Positions 5,004 to 5,620 of a DNA stretch of 5,620 nt are shown here, piece by piece. The notes beneath the pieces are model-generated. The model was given only the letters and a program-made list of their open reading frames with translations. It searched no databases and had not been told where the DNA came from. The position numbers and the translations under genes were made by a program. Source of the stretch: Deltaproteobacteria bacterium (lineage in GTDB: Bacteria; Myxococcota_A; UBA9160); the NCBI GenBank assembly GCA_003520425.1, contig DOUU01000438.1, positions 340 to 5,959 of the forward strand, read 5' to 3'. Position 1 is the stretch's first letter, and every line of letters begins with the position of its first letter.

Positions 5004-5620
5004 AGACCGTCGTCGAAAATGGCGTGGCCGAGGTCTTCCTCGCGCACCCGCCGGTGAATGCGCTCCCCAGTGCGGGCTGGCTCCAGCTCGCCCACACGCT
5101 CGAGGCCCTCGGGCACGAGGACACGGTACGCGCCGTCATCCTTGCGGCGGAAGGACGCGGGTTCTGCGCCGGCGTCGACGTGAAGGAACTCGCTGCGGAT
5201 TCCCGCCGCATCGCCGAGGTGAGCCGCGGCTGCTATGCCGCATTCGCGGCCGTGTACGACTGCCCCGTCCCCGTGATCGCCGCGGCGCACGGCTTTGTGC
5301 TCGGCGGCGGAATCGGGCTCGTAGGCGCGAGTGACCTCGTGCTCGCCGCCGATGACGCGAGCTTCGGCCTCCCCGAGATTGATCGCGGCGCGCTGGGCGC
5401 AGCGACGCACCTCATGCGCATGTTCGGGATGCAAAAGGCGCGGCGGATGCTCTACACGGGCGAACCGATCTCGGCGACCGAGGCGTACGCGCTCGGCGCG
5501 CTCGAGTCAATCGTAAAGCGCGATGAACTCCTCCCCGCCGCACGGACGCTCGCCGCGAAAATCGCAAGCAAGAGCCCACGCGCGGTGCGGCTGGCCAAAG
5601 AGTCCCTAAACGGCATCGAA
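4994..5620 (+). CDS. echA20: EchA20, crotonase-family hydrolase opening steroid ring D (3' end outside window)
   Basis: The first 209 codons are present; M. tuberculosis EchA20 (Rv3550) has 247, so about 40 residues are probably missing. This crotonase-superfamily enzyme hydrolyses the five-membered ring of HIEC-CoA to give COCHEA-CoA, the substrate of IpdAB. Signatures are HPPVNALPSAGW (18-29), the first oxyanion-hole segment EGRGFCAGVDVKEL (53-66), RGCYAAFAAVYDCPVPVIAA (78-97), the second oxyanion-hole segment GFVLGGGIGLVGASD (100-114) and FGLPEIDRGALGAATHL (124-140) with Glu128 in the usual crotonase acid/base region. The RGALGAATHL run, as I recall, is shared with EchA20 and separates it from general enoyl-CoA hydratases. 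Translation starts at GTG and overlaps ipdC by ten bases in another frame. In M. tuberculosis this gene precedes ipdA; here it follows ipdC. Confidence 0.9.
   Translation, partial: MFVKTVVENGVAEVFLAHPPVNALPSAGWLQLAHTLEALGHEDTVRAVILAAEGRGFCAGVDVKELAADSRRIAEVSRGCYAAFAAVYDCPVPVIAAAHGFVLGGGIGLVGASDLVLAADDASFGLPEIDRGALGAATHLMRMFGMQKARRMLYTGEPISATEAYALGALESIVKRDELLPAARTLAAKIASKSPRAVRLAKESLNGIE

Overview
The window is a dense, high-GC bacterial segment with almost no spare DNA. Gene content points to an aerobic steroid degrader. The right two thirds carry four enzymes of the last stage of steroid breakdown (rings C and D), recognised by recalled similarity to Mycobacterium tuberculosis Rv3550-Rv3553 and to the proteobacterial Scd proteins. 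The lineage cannot be fixed from this sequence. GC content, GTG start use and a luciferase-like oxidoreductase fit an actinobacterium, a high-GC proteobacterium or an uncultured relative.

Layout. Bases 2-175 (+) are the last 57 codons of a luciferase-like (LLM-class) oxidoreductase. A 229-base convergent gap (176-404) follows, with two hairpins. On the minus strand, 405-1592 is an Ltp/SCP2-type thiolase-fold protein. Upstream of it in the same transcript, 1616-2053 is a small zinc-ribbon/OB-fold (DUF35) protein. The 248-base divergent gap 2054-2301 holds the most A+T-rich patch of that gap, where candidate back-to-back -10 elements overlap. From 2302 to the right edge, ipdA, ipdB, ipdC and echA20 run on the plus strand, with overlaps or a 9-base gap between them, as one operon. 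echA20 is cut by the window end.

How the genes work together. In the published pathway IpdC dehydrogenates 5-OH-HIC-CoA, IpdF (not in this window) oxidises its hydroxyl, EchA20 hydrolyses ring D to give COCHEA-CoA, and IpdAB hydrolyses the remaining six-membered ring. A thiolase then releases MOODA-CoA. The divergent DUF35/thiolase pair resembles known two-component systems in which a DUF35 subunit supports a thiolase-fold partner (ChsH2/Ltp2 retro-aldolase, BbsA/BbsB thiolase). Its substrate is not evident. The thiolase-fold protein keeps the nucleophilic cysteine but has Tyr and Glu where ordinary thiolases have histidines.

No mobile element, tRNA, rRNA, CRISPR array or long repeat is visible. 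The most interesting points are the divergent thiolase/DUF35 module with its altered active site, the rearranged gene order with echA20 last, and the small regulatory structures in the two gaps. I do not see a wholly new system.
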